A stretch of 64,000 bases of DNA from Acidithiobacillus ferrooxidans ATCC 23270 (GTDB taxonomy: Bacteria; Pseudomonadota; Gammaproteobacteria; Acidithiobacillales; Acidithiobacillaceae). A model generated the notes under the pieces. It saw only the letters and a program-made list of their open reading frames with translations. It did not search any database and was not told the DNA's origin. The stretch is from NCBI RefSeq assembly GCF_000021485.1, contig NC_011761.1:526001-590000 (forward strand), written 5' to 3'. Position 1 is the stretch's first letter. Each line of letters starts with the position of its first letter. The position numbers and the translations under genes were made by a program. This document shows, piece by piece, positions 1-9,572 of the stretch.

Positions 1-55
1 TAATTGTTTTCAAGACGCTTCGGTGGCATGGGGGCAGCCTCGGAATGGTCGGTCT

Positions 56-958
56 TCATGCCGCTCCAGGCAGAACGGCGGATACCCCGCCCGGCGCGAG
101 GCCTGCGACAATCCCCCAAAAGAGTAGCAGTCCAATCCAGTTATTGTGCAGAAAGGCGCGAAAAGCCTGATCCCGGTCGCCGCCGAGCAGCGTCTGCTCA
201 TAGGCCGCGAGACCAGCGGCACCCGCCAGGGCGATCCAGTAAGGCCAATGCATGGCCTGGGCGACACCTATCCCGATAAAGACGATCAGCATGACCGCCT
301 GCAGGCCGGCAATGATGTGACGGTCGAAGCGTCCAAAAAGAATGGCAGTCGACTTAATCCCCGCTTGGATGTCGTCGGGACGGTCCGCCATGGCGTAGGC
401 CGTGTCATAAGCCACGACCCAGCAGGCATTGGCCAGCATCAGCCACCAGGCGAGGGTGGGCACCTGGTTGAGGGTTGCAGCAAAGGCCATGGGTATGCCA
501 AAGGAAAAAGCGATGCCCAGGTAGGCTTGCGGGAGATGGGTGAAGCGCTTGAACAAGGGATAGGTAATGGTGATGAGCACTGCGCCTGCGGATAACCAGA
601 TGGTCAGCCAGTTGAGGAGGGGCAGGAGGGCCGCGGCCAGGAGGCACAGGACGACAAATAAACGCAGTGCCTCTTGCGGAGTGATCAGGCCTGCCGCCAG
701 GGGGCGCTTGCAGGTGCGGGCTACTTGTCGGTCGAAATCACGATCAAAGTAATCATTGATCACACAACCTGCCGAGCGTGTCAGCCAGGTGCCGACAGTG
801 AAAATCAGGAAGAGGCGGAGTGATGGAGTGCCCTTTGCGGCAAGCCAGAGTCCCCAGTAGGTGGGCCAGAGCAGGAGCAGAGTACCGATGGGACGATCCA
901 CGCGCATCAGGCCTGCATAAGCGCGCAGGCGCTGGCGGAGCGGCGAGGGTGCTTGCAT
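56..958 (-). CDS. ubiA: 4-hydroxybenzoate polyprenyltransferase
   Basis: Attaches the polyprenyl tail to 4-hydroxybenzoate, the membrane step of ubiquinone synthesis. The 300-residue product is very hydrophobic with about eight membrane segments. It shows both prenyltransferase Asp motifs: NDYFDRDFDRQV at about residues 68-79 and DTAYAMADRPDD at about 185-196. Length matches the family (about 290). The ATG overlaps the stop of the upstream ubiC (TGATG), so the two are translationally coupled, and UbiC supplies this enzyme's substrate. The identification is secure from motifs plus neighbour. Confidence 0.96.
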   Translation of the reverse strand: MQAPSPLRQRLRAYAGLMRVDRPIGTLLLLWPTYWGLWLAAKGTPSLRLFLIFTVGTWLTRSAGCVINDYFDRDFDRQVARTCKRPLAAGLITPQEALRLFVVLCLLAAALLPLLNWLTIWLSAGAVLITITYPLFKRFTHLPQAYLGIAFSFGIPMAFAATLNQVPTLAWWLMLANACWVVAYDTAYAMADRPDDIQAGIKSTAILFGRFDRHIIAGLQAVMLIVFIGIGVAQAMHWPYWIALAGAAGLAAYEQTLLGGDRDQAFRAFLHNNWIGLLLFWGIVAGLAPGGVSAVLPGAA

Positions 959-1542
959 CAGCGTCGTCCCCGCCCTGCCCAGCAGGGCAGATCTGGCAGA
1001 AAATGCTCTTCTACCAACACACCTGCGCTGCCGCGCCGCAATACGGAGCGCCGCTGCCAGCGCCGCGGGCCGAACCGCGGCCGGCTGTCGGCCTGAATCG
1101 GGGAGCGCCGCAACCGGCGGTGGCGGAATAAGGTGTTGCCGATGGGGCGCGTGCCATGGCGGGTCAGAGGTAACAGACCGTGGCGCAGTCCTCGCAAAGG
1201 AATGGTGGTGCGCGCCCAGAGTGCCGGGTATGCCGGGTCACCACCGTGCAGGAGCACCTCGCGCCAGAAAATCCGCTCGCCGCGGCGCATGCACAAAATG
1301 CGGCGCTCGACCGGCGAGGGGTTCGCGCGTCCGCTATCCAGCAGCAGCGCCCGCACGGTGTGCGGTTTTCCATAAGCCCGTTGCAGAGCGGCGGTGAGGG
1401 AGGCAGGCAGGATGAGCCAGGGCCAGATTGCGCGGGGAGCGTGGCGCAGGGCAGGGGGCTTGCCGGCCATCATCCTGGTGTGCGGCAGCGATCCCCTGCG
1501 CAACACGGATACGGCATGTTGTGCCTCTTGATCACGCAGCAT
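958..1542 (-). CDS. ubiC: chorismate lyase
   Basis: Converts chorismate to 4-hydroxybenzoate plus pyruvate, the first committed step of ubiquinone synthesis in the cytoplasm. The 194-residue protein has the family's C-terminal pattern RRSVLRRGSAGVLVEEHFLP with the conserved Glu near the end, and the mid-protein REVLL. I chose the ATG at 1542 because AAGGTGG lies about 6 bases upstream. An in-frame GTG at 1551 lies inside that ribosome-binding site. It is coupled to ubiA downstream. Sequence conservation in UbiC is low, so certainty also rests on the operon. Confidence 0.9.
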   Translation of the reverse strand: MLRDQEAQHAVSVLRRGSLPHTRMMAGKPPALRHAPRAIWPWLILPASLTAALQRAYGKPHTVRALLLDSGRANPSPVERRILCMRRGERIFWREVLLHGGDPAYPALWARTTIPLRGLRHGLLPLTRHGTRPIGNTLFRHRRLRRSPIQADSRPRFGPRRWQRRSVLRRGSAGVLVEEHFLPDLPCWAGRGRR

Positions 1543-1560
1543 TACGACCACCTTTCTTTA

Positions 1561-2163
1561 TCACCCGTCACCCTCGAATCCGTCCTTCTGCGGGGGGTGG
1601 TAAATGAAGGTGTCTACCCGTGCCGGTGGAACGTTGCGCCAGACCACGGCGACGCGACTGCGGCGAAACTCGGCTGGCAGTCCCTGGCAGGAGGTACGGA
1701 AATGGTACGTAAACTGGATGAAGACCGTGCCGTGCCGGCTGATCCCGGGAAGTTGCTGGAAGATGCGCTCGACCACCGCTTTGGGAATGCTGCGCAGCGG
1801 CAGGCTGGATACCACGGCGCGAACCGGCCCGCGATGCGCCACAAGGTGCTGAATGTGGGCGGCATCCCCCTCGATGACCTCTATTTCCGGATAACGCTGA
1901 CGCAAGTGCCGGACCATGGTCGGCGCCTGCTCGACAAGGACCAGATCTTCCGGCGGAATGCCGCTTTCCAGCAGGGCTTTGGTCACCGGCCCCATGCCAG
2001 GCCCCAATTCTACCACCAGGCCGGGCCCCTGCGGCACCATGGTGGCCATCCGCCGGGCGAGGAAGGGCGAACTGGGCAGCACCGCTCCGATAGCATGGGG
2101 GTCGCGTAAAAACTCGCGGGTAAAGTGCCAAGCCTGGGACATCGGCCCGGAAAATCGGGACAT
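1561..2163 (-). CDS. SAM-dependent methyltransferase, phospholipid N-methyltransferase (PmtA)-like
   Basis: A class I SAM-dependent methyltransferase of about 200 residues. The N-terminal stretch FLRDPHAIGAVLPSSPFLAR is typical of PmtA/KsgA-like phospholipid methyltransferases. It is followed by the SAM-binding motif VVELGPGMGPVT and VEGD-type acidic residues. Family knowledge suggests methylation of phosphatidylethanolamine, but substrate cannot be read from sequence. The open frame extends far upstream. I chose the ATG at 2163 because GGAG sits 8 bases before it and similarity begins there. It runs away from the divergent lipoprotein gene at 2323. Confidence 0.75.
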   Translation of the reverse strand: MSRFSGPMSQAWHFTREFLRDPHAIGAVLPSSPFLARRMATMVPQGPGLVVELGPGMGPVTKALLESGIPPEDLVLVEQAPTMVRHLRQRYPEIEVIEGDAAHIQHLVAHRGPVRAVVSSLPLRSIPKAVVERIFQQLPGISRHGTVFIQFTYHFRTSCQGLPAEFRRSRVAVVWRNVPPARVDTFIYHPPQKDGFEGDG

Positions 2164-2322
2164 GGGCTTTCTCCACCAGTGGAGGCAAAAACGCGGGCTA
2201 GCGCGTCGCCGAATGAACGGCGCGTATTGTAGCATGGCGCTATGGATGGCGTCATGCTGAAGCGCTTTTGCGCTATACTGGCGCAGTAGGGAGTTGGTTT
2301 CCCGGTTAATTTGAGGATGGAT

Positions 2323-2706
2323 ATGAACAAGCGATGGCTCCTGCTCGGCATGATGATACTGTCCCCGCTCTGGCTCAGCGCCTGCAGCACGGAAAGCGGG
2401 CCGCTGGCGGCCGTTTATACAGGCCAGAGCATCCACTATTATCCGAGACCGTTTCAGCCTACCCTCACCGCGGCCACCCGGGTGTTGGGGCAGATGCATT
2501 GTGTCATCCTGGGGACCGGAAGTGCAGGCGGTCCCTCCCGGGGCAGCGTCATCCACGCGCGTACCGGGCACACACTGGTGGACGTAACGGTCACGTCCAA
2601 GGGACCACAGGTTACTGCGGTGACTACCCGTTTCGGGCTGCTGGGCAGTGTTCAGGATGATCGGCGCTTTCACTTCCTGCTGAAATCGGCGCTGGGTCTG
2701 GGGTGA
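2323..2706 (+). CDS. small lipoprotein, function unknown
   Basis: Predicted 127-residue exported lipoprotein. A Lys/Arg start (MNKRW), a hydrophobic core and the lipobox LSAC predict signal peptidase II processing at the Cys. The mature part is short, Thr/Ser-rich and contains no motif I recognise beyond a beta-rich pattern like other small periplasmic lipoproteins of the DUF3568 kind. GAGG lies 6 bases before the chosen ATG at 2323; two earlier in-frame starts (TTG 2311, ATG 2317) are too close to or upstream of it. A TATACT hexamer at 2274-2279 could be its -10. Confidence 0.7.
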   Translation: MNKRWLLLGMMILSPLWLSACSTESGPLAAVYTGQSIHYYPRPFQPTLTAATRVLGQMHCVILGTGSAGGPSRGSVIHARTGHTLVDVTVTSKGPQVTAVTTRFGLLGSVQDDRRFHFLLKSALGLG

Positions 2707-2727
2707 GGGGTGGCCCTGGGCTGCCCC

Positions 2728-2756
2728 TTGTCAATCCTGCGGGGTGGCCCTATCAT
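2728..2756 (+). promoter_or_regulatory. sigma70-type promoter of the miaB-lnt operon
   Basis: TTGTCA at 2728-2733, a 17-base spacer, and TATCAT at 2751-2756, about 34 bases before the miaB start. It is the only good promoter-like pair between the lipoprotein stop and miaB, so the five downstream genes are probably transcribed from here. Confidence 0.6.
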
Positions 2757-2789
2757 CATTTATAAGCCTTTACTCCTTCCGGGAATGCA

Positions 2790-4145
2790 TTGCAGAACCT
2801 GTATATCAAGACTTACGGCTGTCAGATGAACGAATATGACTCCGAGCGCATGGCGGATACGCTTGCGGTCAGTCATGGCCTGCGTCTGGTGGACGATCCG
2901 GTGCTCGCCGATGTGCTCCTGCTCAACACCTGCTCCATCCGTGAAAAGGCCGAAGACAAGGTCTTTACCCAGCTCGGCTTCTGGCGCCCTTTCAAGGAAA
3001 GGCGCCCGGAGGTGGTGATCGGTGTAGGGGGCTGCGTGGCCAGCCAGGAGGGAGAGCGACTGAGGCGGCGCGCCCCTTACGTGGACCTGGTGTTCGGTCC
3101 GCAGACGCTGCACCGGTTGCCAGATTTGCTGGATGCCTGTCTGGCCGAGCGCCGTCCGCAGGTGGATATCGCTTTCCCGATGCTGGAAAAATTTGATCAT
3201 CTGCCGCAACGGCCGGGCCGCGACGGCGCGACGGCCTTTGTCACCATTCAGGAAGGTTGCGACAAATTCTGTACCTTCTGTGTGGTGCCCCATACCCGGG
3301 GGCGGGAATACAGCCGCAGCATGCCTGATATCCTGCGTGAAGTGCGTGCGCTGGTGGAGCAGGGGGTGCGCGAGATCACCCTGCTGGGGCAGAATGTCAA
3401 TGCCTACCGGGGCGCGACAGGACTGGTAGGCGAGGGTGGCCTGGCCGATCTGCTGGAACGCCTGGCGCGGATTCCCGGTTTGCTGCGCCTGCGTTACACC
3501 ACGTCCCATCCCGCCAACCTCGACGACGAATTGATTGCTGCGCATGGCAGTATCGGTATTCTCGCGCCGCATTTACACCTGCCGGTACAGAGCGGATCGG
3601 ATCGCATCTTGCGGCGTATGCATCGCAAGCATACGGTCGGGCAGTATCTGGACAAGGTTGACCGTCTGCGTGCCGCCCGTCCGGGTATCCAGATTTCTTC
3701 GGATTTCATCGTCGGATTTCCGGGTGAAACCGATGCAGATTTTGCCGCGACCATGGAATTGATCGATGCGGTGCGCTTCGACCAGTCATTTTCCTTCAAA
3801 TATAGCCAGCGCCCCAACACCCCGGCGCTGAAACTGAAGGACAGCGTGCCAGAGGCCGTGAAGGAAGATCGCCTGGCGGTATTGCAGGGACGTATCAACG
3901 GCTTGGCGCAGGGCTACGCACAAGCTCTGGTGGGCACGCAGCAGGCGGTCCTGATAACGGGGCCGTCGCGCCGCGATGCGCAGGAACTGACGGGGAAGAC
4001 CGCCTGCAATCGTGCAGTCAATTTGGCGGGATCCATGGATTGGGTCGGACAGATGCTGGATGTCGAAATTACGGCGGCGTTGCCTAACAGTCTGCGCGGG
4101 CGCGCGGCGCTTGTGGCGCCGACGAGCCAGCGCCTTGCCGTATAA
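2790..4145 (+). CDS. miaB: tRNA-2-methylthio-N6-dimethylallyladenosine synthase
   Basis: Radical-SAM methylthiotransferase that adds a methylthio group to isopentenyl-A37 of tRNAs reading UNN codons. The N-terminal domain holds the auxiliary-cluster cysteines at C11, C48 and C82. The radical-SAM CxxxCxxC is C157, C161 and C164 ([10 protein letters not shown]). A TRAM RNA-binding domain ends the 451-residue chain. Start is TTG at 2790; no in-frame ATG lies near it and the family N-terminus ([11 protein letters not shown]) begins immediately. It heads the miaB-phoH-ybeY-corC-lnt operon, an order common in proteobacteria. Confidence 0.97.
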   Translation: MQNLYIKTYGCQMNEYDSERMADTLAVSHGLRLVDDPVLADVLLLNTCSIREKAEDKVFTQLGFWRPFKERRPEVVIGVGGCVASQEGERLRRRAPYVDLVFGPQTLHRLPDLLDACLAERRPQVDIAFPMLEKFDHLPQRPGRDGATAFVTIQEGCDKFCTFCVVPHTRGREYSRSMPDILREVRALVEQGVREITLLGQNVNAYRGATGLVGEGGLADLLERLARIPGLLRLRYTTSHPANLDDELIAAHGSIGILAPHLHLPVQSGSDRILRRMHRKHTVGQYLDKVDRLRAARPGIQISSDFIVGFPGETDADFAATMELIDAVRFDQSFSFKYSQRPNTPALKLKDSVPEAVKEDRLAVLQGRINGLAQGYAQALVGTQQAVLITGPSRRDAQELTGKTACNRAVNLAGSMDWVGQMLDVEITAALPNSLRGRAALVAPTSQRLAV

Positions 4146-4149
4146 TCCC

Positions 4150-5133
4150 ATGGAGCCTCCGGGTAAGACGCCGAGTATCAGCCACAGCGATTTCACCGCT
4201 GAACACGCCAGCGCCGCCATGCTGTCCGAACTCTCCGGCGAACTGGACAGTCACATCAAGCAGATCGAATCCCGTCTCGGGGTGGTGATACTCCCCCGCG
4301 GGACGCGCTTCCATATCACCGGTCCGGCTGCTTCCGTGCAGGCGGCGCAGGATGTGCTCTCCCAGCTGTATGCCCAGGTGCGCCAGGGGCGCTCCCTATC
4401 CAGTCACTGGGTGCACCACAGCATCCAGAATGTACAACTGGAGGCGGAAACCGGCGCCGCGGCGGTGGAGTCTGCGGGCGTACAGACCCTGCGAGGGGTG
4501 ATCCGCGGTCGTGGACAACGGCAGCGCCATTATCTGGAGTCCATCCGCCATAATGACCTTACCTTCGGTATCGGCCCCGCCGGTACCGGCAAGACCTACC
4601 TGGCCGTTGCGGCGGCGGTGGAGCAGATGGACAGCAATCAGGTGCGACGTCTGGTGTTGGTCCGGCCTGCCGTGGAAGCGGGGGAGCGTCTGGGTTTTCT
4701 GCCCGGATCCCTGAGTGAAAAGGTCGACCCTTACCTCCGCCCGCTTTATGATGCGCTTCACGAAATGCTGGGTTATGAGAAAGTCGCCAAACTGATGGAG
4801 CGGCAGGTAATCGAAGTGGCGCCTCTTGCCTACATGCGCGGCCGCACTCTCAACGATGCCTTCATCATTCTGGATGAGGCGCAGAACACCACCCCGGAAC
4901 AGATGAAAATGTTCCTGACCAGGATGGGTTTTGGTGCCAAAGTCGTGGTGACCGGCGACGTGACCCAGGTGGACCTGCCGCGCGGCCAGCTTTCCGGGTT
5001 GGTACAGGCCATGGATGTGCTGGGGAATATGCCGGGTATCGATATGGTGTTTTTTGAAAGTGCCGATGTGGTGCGTCACCCGCTGGTGGCACGGATCGTG
5101 GAAGCCTACGACCGATTCGGAGAGAAGCCGTGA
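4150..5133 (+). CDS. phoH: PhoH family ATPase
   Basis: PhoH/YbeZ-like cytoplasmic P-loop ATPase of 327 residues, linked by genome context and family knowledge to RNA metabolism together with YbeY. Walker A GPAGTGKT is at 142-149 and Walker B FIILDEAQN at about 238-246. The N-terminal 100 residues carry a KH-like nucleic-acid binding region (ILPRGTRFHITGP). The frame is open further upstream, but the ATG at 4150 lies 4 bases after the miaB stop, so I use it. The stop overlaps the GTG of ybeY. Confidence 0.93.
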   Translation: MEPPGKTPSISHSDFTAEHASAAMLSELSGELDSHIKQIESRLGVVILPRGTRFHITGPAASVQAAQDVLSQLYAQVRQGRSLSSHWVHHSIQNVQLEAETGAAAVESAGVQTLRGVIRGRGQRQRHYLESIRHNDLTFGIGPAGTGKTYLAVAAAVEQMDSNQVRRLVLVRPAVEAGERLGFLPGSLSEKVDPYLRPLYDALHEMLGYEKVAKLMERQVIEVAPLAYMRGRTLNDAFIILDEAQNTTPEQMKMFLTRMGFGAKVVVTGDVTQVDLPRGQLSGLVQAMDVLGNMPGIDMVFFESADVVRHPLVARIVEAYDRFGEKP

Positions 5134-5627
5134 GTCGCCTATATCTGCGCATGGCCGTGGACGATGTGGTCGCGGCCATGCCGCTGCCGCCCCGTGGTGA
5201 GGTGCGCCGGTCGATTCTGCAGGCGCTCTCCGCCCCTTCAGCGCGGGTATCCGCAGATGACCGGATACGCGAGTTGTCCCTGACATTCGTAGGGGACGCG
5301 GAAATGGCGGCGTTGAACGAGGGGTACCGGCATAAGGCCGCGCCGACCAACTGCCTGTCCTTTCCGCAGGATGCGCTGCCGGTGTTGTTCCGCCGAGATC
5401 TGCTGGGGGATATCGTCATTGCCCCGGCGGTGGTTGGGCGCGAAGCTGCGGCGCAGGGTAAGAGTCTGCGCGACCATTATCGTCATTTGCTTATTCACAG
5501 TACCCTCCATCTCCTCGGCTACGACCATGAACTGGCCGCCGACGCGCAGGAAATGGAGGCGCTGGAAACCCGGTTGCTGGCTGAAATGGGTGTGGCCGAC
5601 CCTTACCTGAACCAAATGCATGAGTGA
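5130..5627 (+). CDS. ybeY: endoribonuclease / rRNA maturation factor
   Basis: Single-strand endoribonuclease needed for 16S rRNA 3'-end maturation and ribosome quality control. The 165-residue protein has the metal-binding motif HSTLHLLGYDH with H123, H127 and H133. The start is GTG, overlapping the phoH stop codon (GTGA), which implies translational coupling. Its stop overlaps the start of corC. The position between phoH and corC is conserved widely. Confidence 0.95.
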   Translation: MSRLYLRMAVDDVVAAMPLPPRGEVRRSILQALSAPSARVSADDRIRELSLTFVGDAEMAALNEGYRHKAAPTNCLSFPQDALPVLFRRDLLGDIVIAPAVVGREAAAQGKSLRDHYRHLLIHSTLHLLGYDHELAADAQEMEALETRLLAEMGVADPYLNQMHE

Positions 5628-6495
5628 AGATCGCAGTAGCCAGGAACGGCCGCGGGGCTGGTGGGAACGTTTTACTCAGTCTTTGCGTGGCAATGTGGAG
5701 GATCAGGATACCCTCTTGGAGCTGATCCGTGAGGCGGGCGAGCGGCAGATCATCGACGCCGAAACGGCACGGATGGTGGATGGCATCTTCCGTATGGGCG
5801 AACTCACGGTGCGGGATGTGATGATCCCCCGTGCGCAGATGGAGGTGATCGAACTGGACATGCCGCTGGCCGAGATTATCGCCCGGGTGTCGGAGGTTGG
5901 TCACTCGCGCTTTCCGGTGGTGGGGCATGACCGTGATGATGTGCGCGGCATTCTCCTGGCCAAGGATCTTTTACGAGGATGTCGTGGGGATGTGCCAGCG
6001 CTGCGGCTGACGGATCTGCTCCGCCCGGCGACCTTCATTCCCGAGAGCAAGCACCTGGATCACCTGCTCTACGAGTTCCGTACGGGCCGACATCACATGG
6101 CCGTGGTCGTGGATGAATATGGTGGTGTTGCCGGTCTGATCACCATCGAGGACGTGCTGGAAATCATCGTCGGTGAAATCGAGGATGAATACGATATTGA
6201 CGAAGACGTGATGATCGCACCGCGCGAAGATGGCGATTTTCTGGTGAATGCCCTGATTCCTCTGGAAGAGTTTAATGCACATTTTGTGACACACCTGGAG
6301 GATGGACACGCCGACACGCTGGGTGGATGGGTGGCGGCAGCCCTGGGGCATGTGCCGCGCACGGGCGAAGTCGTGGAGGAGGGGGACTTACGGCTGGAAG
6401 TATTGCGGGCGGATCGTAAACGAGTGCAGATTTTGCGGGTCACGCCGCCGCGCGGCGCTCCCCTGCCGGAAACTACGCCCCAGGGTAATGCATGA
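5620..6495 (+). CDS. corC: CBS-domain CorC/HlyC family protein
   Basis: Cytoplasmic protein of 291 residues with two tandem CBS domains (about 65-190), including the signature DVMIPRAQM and VVDEYGGVAGLITIEDVLE, followed by a CorC_HlyC domain at the C-terminus. The family is associated with magnesium and cobalt efflux (CorC/YbeX). It lacks the membrane CNNM domain, as expected for YbeX. It is coupled both upstream to ybeY and downstream to lnt by overlapping codons. Confidence 0.92.
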   Translation: MSEDRSSQERPRGWWERFTQSLRGNVEDQDTLLELIREAGERQIIDAETARMVDGIFRMGELTVRDVMIPRAQMEVIELDMPLAEIIARVSEVGHSRFPVVGHDRDDVRGILLAKDLLRGCRGDVPALRLTDLLRPATFIPESKHLDHLLYEFRTGRHHMAVVVDEYGGVAGLITIEDVLEIIVGEIEDEYDIDEDVMIAPREDGDFLVNALIPLEEFNAHFVTHLEDGHADTLGGWVAAALGHVPRTGEVVEEGDLRLEVLRADRKRVQILRVTPPRGAPLPETTPQGNA

Positions 6496-8012
6496 AGGTG
6501 GGTGCGTTGAAAAAACCGTCCTTTCCTCTGCGGCTTCTGGCCGCATTAATTTTGGGCGCAGCCTGGCCTTTGGCCTTTGCGCCCTTCGCCTGGTGGCCGC
6601 TGGCCATAGCCCTGCTTTTTGGCTTGTTCTGGCTGGCGATCACGGAGGAGCGCCCACAGCGTCTGGCGGCTCTGGGCGCGGGTTTCGGTTTTGCTGCTTT
6701 TGCCGCGGGAACGAGCTGGATCGCCATTACCCTGCATAATTTCGCCAACATGGATTGGGCACTGGCAGGTGCCGCGGTCGCTTTGCTGGCGGCTTGTTGC
6801 GCCGTCTACGCGGCGTTGGCCTTATGGCTGGCGGGCCGCTTTTTTGTCGGGAATGGCCGGTTGCTGGCGCTGCCGGTGTTGTGGACTTTGGTGGAATGGG
6901 CGCGGGCACGCCTCTTTACGGGCTTCCCCTGGCTGGCGACGGGATATACCCAGACCCATGCCTTCCTCGGTGGCTTTGCGCCCTGGCTGGGGCAATACGG
7001 AGTGGGGCTGGCGACGGCCGGGGTGGCGGTCATCCTGGTCTATATGCTGCAACGGCGGCAGTCCCGCCCGGTGCTCTTGGGCGGCGTCGTGTCGCTCCTG
7101 GTGATTTCCGGGGCAGCCATGGCGGCGGGGTCCGTGTCCTTCACCCATCCTGTAGGCAAGCCGCTGCGGGTAAGTCTGCTGCAGGGCAACATTGCCATCT
7201 CGGAGAAGTGGAATGCTGCCAAAGTCAGCGCCATCCTGCATCATTACGTAAACATGATTTTGCAGACGCCGCCCGATACCCGGCTGATCGTCCTTCCGGA
7301 GACTGCCTTCCCTCTCTTTCAGACCGAAATACCAAGCCTGATCGAACAGTTGCAGCAATGGTCAGCGACGCACCGTAAAATCCTGCTCATCGGTATTCCC
7401 GAGGAGGTCGGCCGCAAATATTACAACGCGGCGATGGAAATTGACGGGAAGGCACCGCTGCGCTGGTATCGGAAAGAGCATCTGGTGCCCTTCGGAGAAT
7501 ATATTCCGATGCCCGTTTTACTCGGGCCTCTGGTACATCATTTTTTGCCGGGGCTCGGCAGTTTCTCTTTTGGAGATGGACCTTACGCCCTGCCCGTAGA
7601 CGGGCAGAAAGCCGGTATGACCATCTGCTATGAAGAGTCCTTCTCCCGGGATGTGCGCAAGGGCGTCAGGGAGGGTGCCACCTTTCTTTTGAATATCAGT
7701 GATTATGCATGGTACGGCCACAGCATCGCCGCCGCGCAAAGTCTGCAAATGGCGGCCATGCAGTCCCGGCAGGAGCAGAAACCCGATGTTCGCGCGACCA
7801 ATACGGGTATTACCGCCCTGATCTCCCCCCATGGGCGGGTAATTTCGCAACTGCCCCAGTTTGTGGGGGGCACTCTGAACGGGGCCATCCAGCCGATGAG
7901 CGGAGAAACACCCTTCGGGCGCTGGGGCAGTCTCCCCTATCTGCTGTTGAGTTCAGTTCTTTTGCTGCTGGCCCTTGTCCTCAGTCGCCGGCAATCATCA
8001 TCTCGTCAATGA
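6492..8012 (+). CDS. lnt: apolipoprotein N-acyltransferase
   Basis: Inner-membrane enzyme that adds the third acyl chain to the N-terminal Cys of lipoproteins, a step needed for Lol-dependent sorting to the outer membrane. About six membrane segments fill residues 10-215. The nitrilase-like domain follows with catalytic E270 (LPETAFP), K328 (YRKEHLVPFGE) and C379 (ICYEESF); all three are present. The length of 506 is normal. The start overlaps the corC stop. The 3' end overlaps the convergent pmbA by 32 bases. Confidence 0.97.
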   Translation: MKVGALKKPSFPLRLLAALILGAAWPLAFAPFAWWPLAIALLFGLFWLAITEERPQRLAALGAGFGFAAFAAGTSWIAITLHNFANMDWALAGAAVALLAACCAVYAALALWLAGRFFVGNGRLLALPVLWTLVEWARARLFTGFPWLATGYTQTHAFLGGFAPWLGQYGVGLATAGVAVILVYMLQRRQSRPVLLGGVVSLLVISGAAMAAGSVSFTHPVGKPLRVSLLQGNIAISEKWNAAKVSAILHHYVNMILQTPPDTRLIVLPETAFPLFQTEIPSLIEQLQQWSATHRKILLIGIPEEVGRKYYNAAMEIDGKAPLRWYRKEHLVPFGEYIPMPVLLGPLVHHFLPGLGSFSFGDGPYALPVDGQKAGMTICYEESFSRDVRKGVREGATFLLNISDYAWYGHSIAAAQSLQMAAMQSRQEQKPDVRATNTGITALISPHGRVISQLPQFVGGTLNGAIQPMSGETPFGRWGSLPYLLLSSVLLLLALVLSRRQSSSRQ

Positions 8013-9327
8013 GGATGGAGGGGCAGCCGGTGTTGCCGTGAATGAGCAGGTCATTGCCTACGGCGCGCATGCCCTGGAACATGCCCTGCAAGGTCCCGGC
8101 GATGGTGATCTCTTCGACGGGATACTGGATCTCCCCATGCTCCACCCAGAAGCCGGCAGCGCCTCGGGAGTAATCACCGGTCACCATGTTGATGCCGAAG
8201 CCGATGAGCTCGGTAACCAGCAGGCCGTGCCCCATCTGGTGGAGCAGTTCATCGAGAGATGCCTTGCCCGGCTGCAAGGTGAGGTTGTGGGCGCCGCCCG
8301 CATTGCCCGTGGTCTTCATGTTTAATTTGCGGGCACTGTAACTGTCGAGGATGTAGCCTTCCAGTACGCCCCCGGAGACGATGTCGCGGTTGCGGGTGGC
8401 GACCCCTTCGCCGTCGAAACTGCAGCTACCCAACCCACGACGCCGTAAGGGTTCTTCATAAACGCGGACGTGTTCCGGGAAGAGTTGTTTGCCAAGGCTG
8501 TCCACCAGAAAGGAACTTTTGCGATACAGGCTGCTGCCGCTGATGGCGCTGGCGAGATGGCCGATAAGGCTGGACGCGACTTGGTTTTCAAAGAGCACCG
8601 GGGCCTTGGTGGTGGCTACCTTGCGGGCGTCCAGGCGGCGCAGAGCGCGCTGCGCGGCGGTCCTGCCGATGGTTTCCGGCGTCGCCAGCGCATCGGCGGC
8701 ACGGGCCACGTCATACCAGTAGTCCCGTTGCATTCCGCCGTTACGGTCTTCCGCAATCACCGAGCAGGACAGGCTGTGTCGCGATGATCGGCTGCTGCCC
8801 ATGAAACCCAGGCTATTGCCATAGACCGACGAGCCCTCGCCGGTGCCGAGGCTGCCGCCTTCGGAGTTGTGAATGCGCGGATCGCTCTCACGGGCGGCCG
8901 CCTCGCAACGACGCGCCAGATCGGCGGCGCTGTCTGCATCTATGGACCAGGGATGATAGAGGTCCAGATCCGGGAAGGTTTTGGCGAAAAGTTCGGGATC
9001 GGCAAGCCCGGCAAACGGGTCTGCCGCCGTATGCCGGGCAATGGTGAGCGCCGCTGAAACGGTTTCTGACAAGGCCTTGCGGGAAAAGTCCGAGGTGGAG
9101 GCGCTGCCTTTGGACTGACCGAGATAGACCGTGACCCCCAGCCCCTTGTCCTGGTGGTATTCGATGGATTCCACTTCTCCGAGGCGCACGGTTACCGACA
9201 AGCCTTTGCCGGTGCTGGCGGAAGCCTCCGCCGCACTGGCACCCTGCTCGCGGGCGAGGTGGAGCATGTCATCAACGATTTGGGTCAGGACGCTGGTATC
9301 CAGCGTAGAATGGGGGGCTTGGCTCAT
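7981..9327 (-). CDS. pmbA: TldE/PmbA-type protease subunit
   Basis: TldD/PmbA family protein of 448 residues, the TldE-like partner of the TldD metalloprotease. By family knowledge the complex degrades or matures small peptides and unfolded proteins in the cytoplasm. Typical features are the N-terminal GKGLSVTVRLGEVESIEY block and the C-terminal VTGDYSRGAAGFWVEHGEI. I chose ATG 9327, which starts the family-like N-terminus. A TTG at 9342 is a longer alternative. tldD itself is not in this window. Confidence 0.92.
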   Translation of the reverse strand: MSQAPHSTLDTSVLTQIVDDMLHLAREQGASAAEASASTGKGLSVTVRLGEVESIEYHQDKGLGVTVYLGQSKGSASTSDFSRKALSETVSAALTIARHTAADPFAGLADPELFAKTFPDLDLYHPWSIDADSAADLARRCEAAARESDPRIHNSEGGSLGTGEGSSVYGNSLGFMGSSRSSRHSLSCSVIAEDRNGGMQRDYWYDVARAADALATPETIGRTAAQRALRRLDARKVATTKAPVLFENQVASSLIGHLASAISGSSLYRKSSFLVDSLGKQLFPEHVRVYEEPLRRRGLGSCSFDGEGVATRNRDIVSGGVLEGYILDSYSARKLNMKTTGNAGGAHNLTLQPGKASLDELLHQMGHGLLVTELIGFGINMVTGDYSRGAAGFWVEHGEIQYPVEEITIAGTLQGMFQGMRAVGNDLLIHGNTGCPSILIDEMMIAGD

Positions 9328-9469
9328 GGGGTGCTTTTCCAAAGGTGATGAAACAATGGGGTCATCTTACCTCCAAGCTTCGTGGCAGGGGAAGCTTGGG
9401 GGTGGAAACTTGGCGCCGTCGGAAAGCGAGCGCCGGCTCCAACCCGGAATCACGTGCGGAACCAGAAGA

Positions 9470-9508
9470 TTGACATTGAATCCCTATTTCCATACTGTGC
9501 AACACAGT
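9470..9508 (+). promoter_or_regulatory. promoter with overlapping palindromic operator for the metal ABC operon
   Basis: TTGACA at 9470-9475, a 17-base spacer, then TACTGT at 9493-9498. The perfect palindrome ACTGTGCAACACAGT (9494-9508; 6-bp arms, 3-bp centre) covers the -10. An overlapping inverted repeat TGCAACACAGTTGCA shares its right side. A repressor bound here would block RNA polymerase. In the context of a Zn/Mn importer, a Zur, MntR or Fur-type repressor is the natural guess. The site does not match the Zur consensus I know, so the regulator is unassigned. Confidence 0.55.
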
Positions 9509-9572
9509 TGCATGAAAAGTTGTGCGGCCCTCCGCCGCAGGCTTTGGCAGCCGTTTTCCGAGGATTTGAAAA

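Noticed and set aside
2164-2673. Upstream extension of the PmtA-like gene (170 extra codons)
   Set aside because: It is antisense to the lipoprotein gene and its promoter region, low complexity, and a good ribosome-binding site supports the start at 2163.
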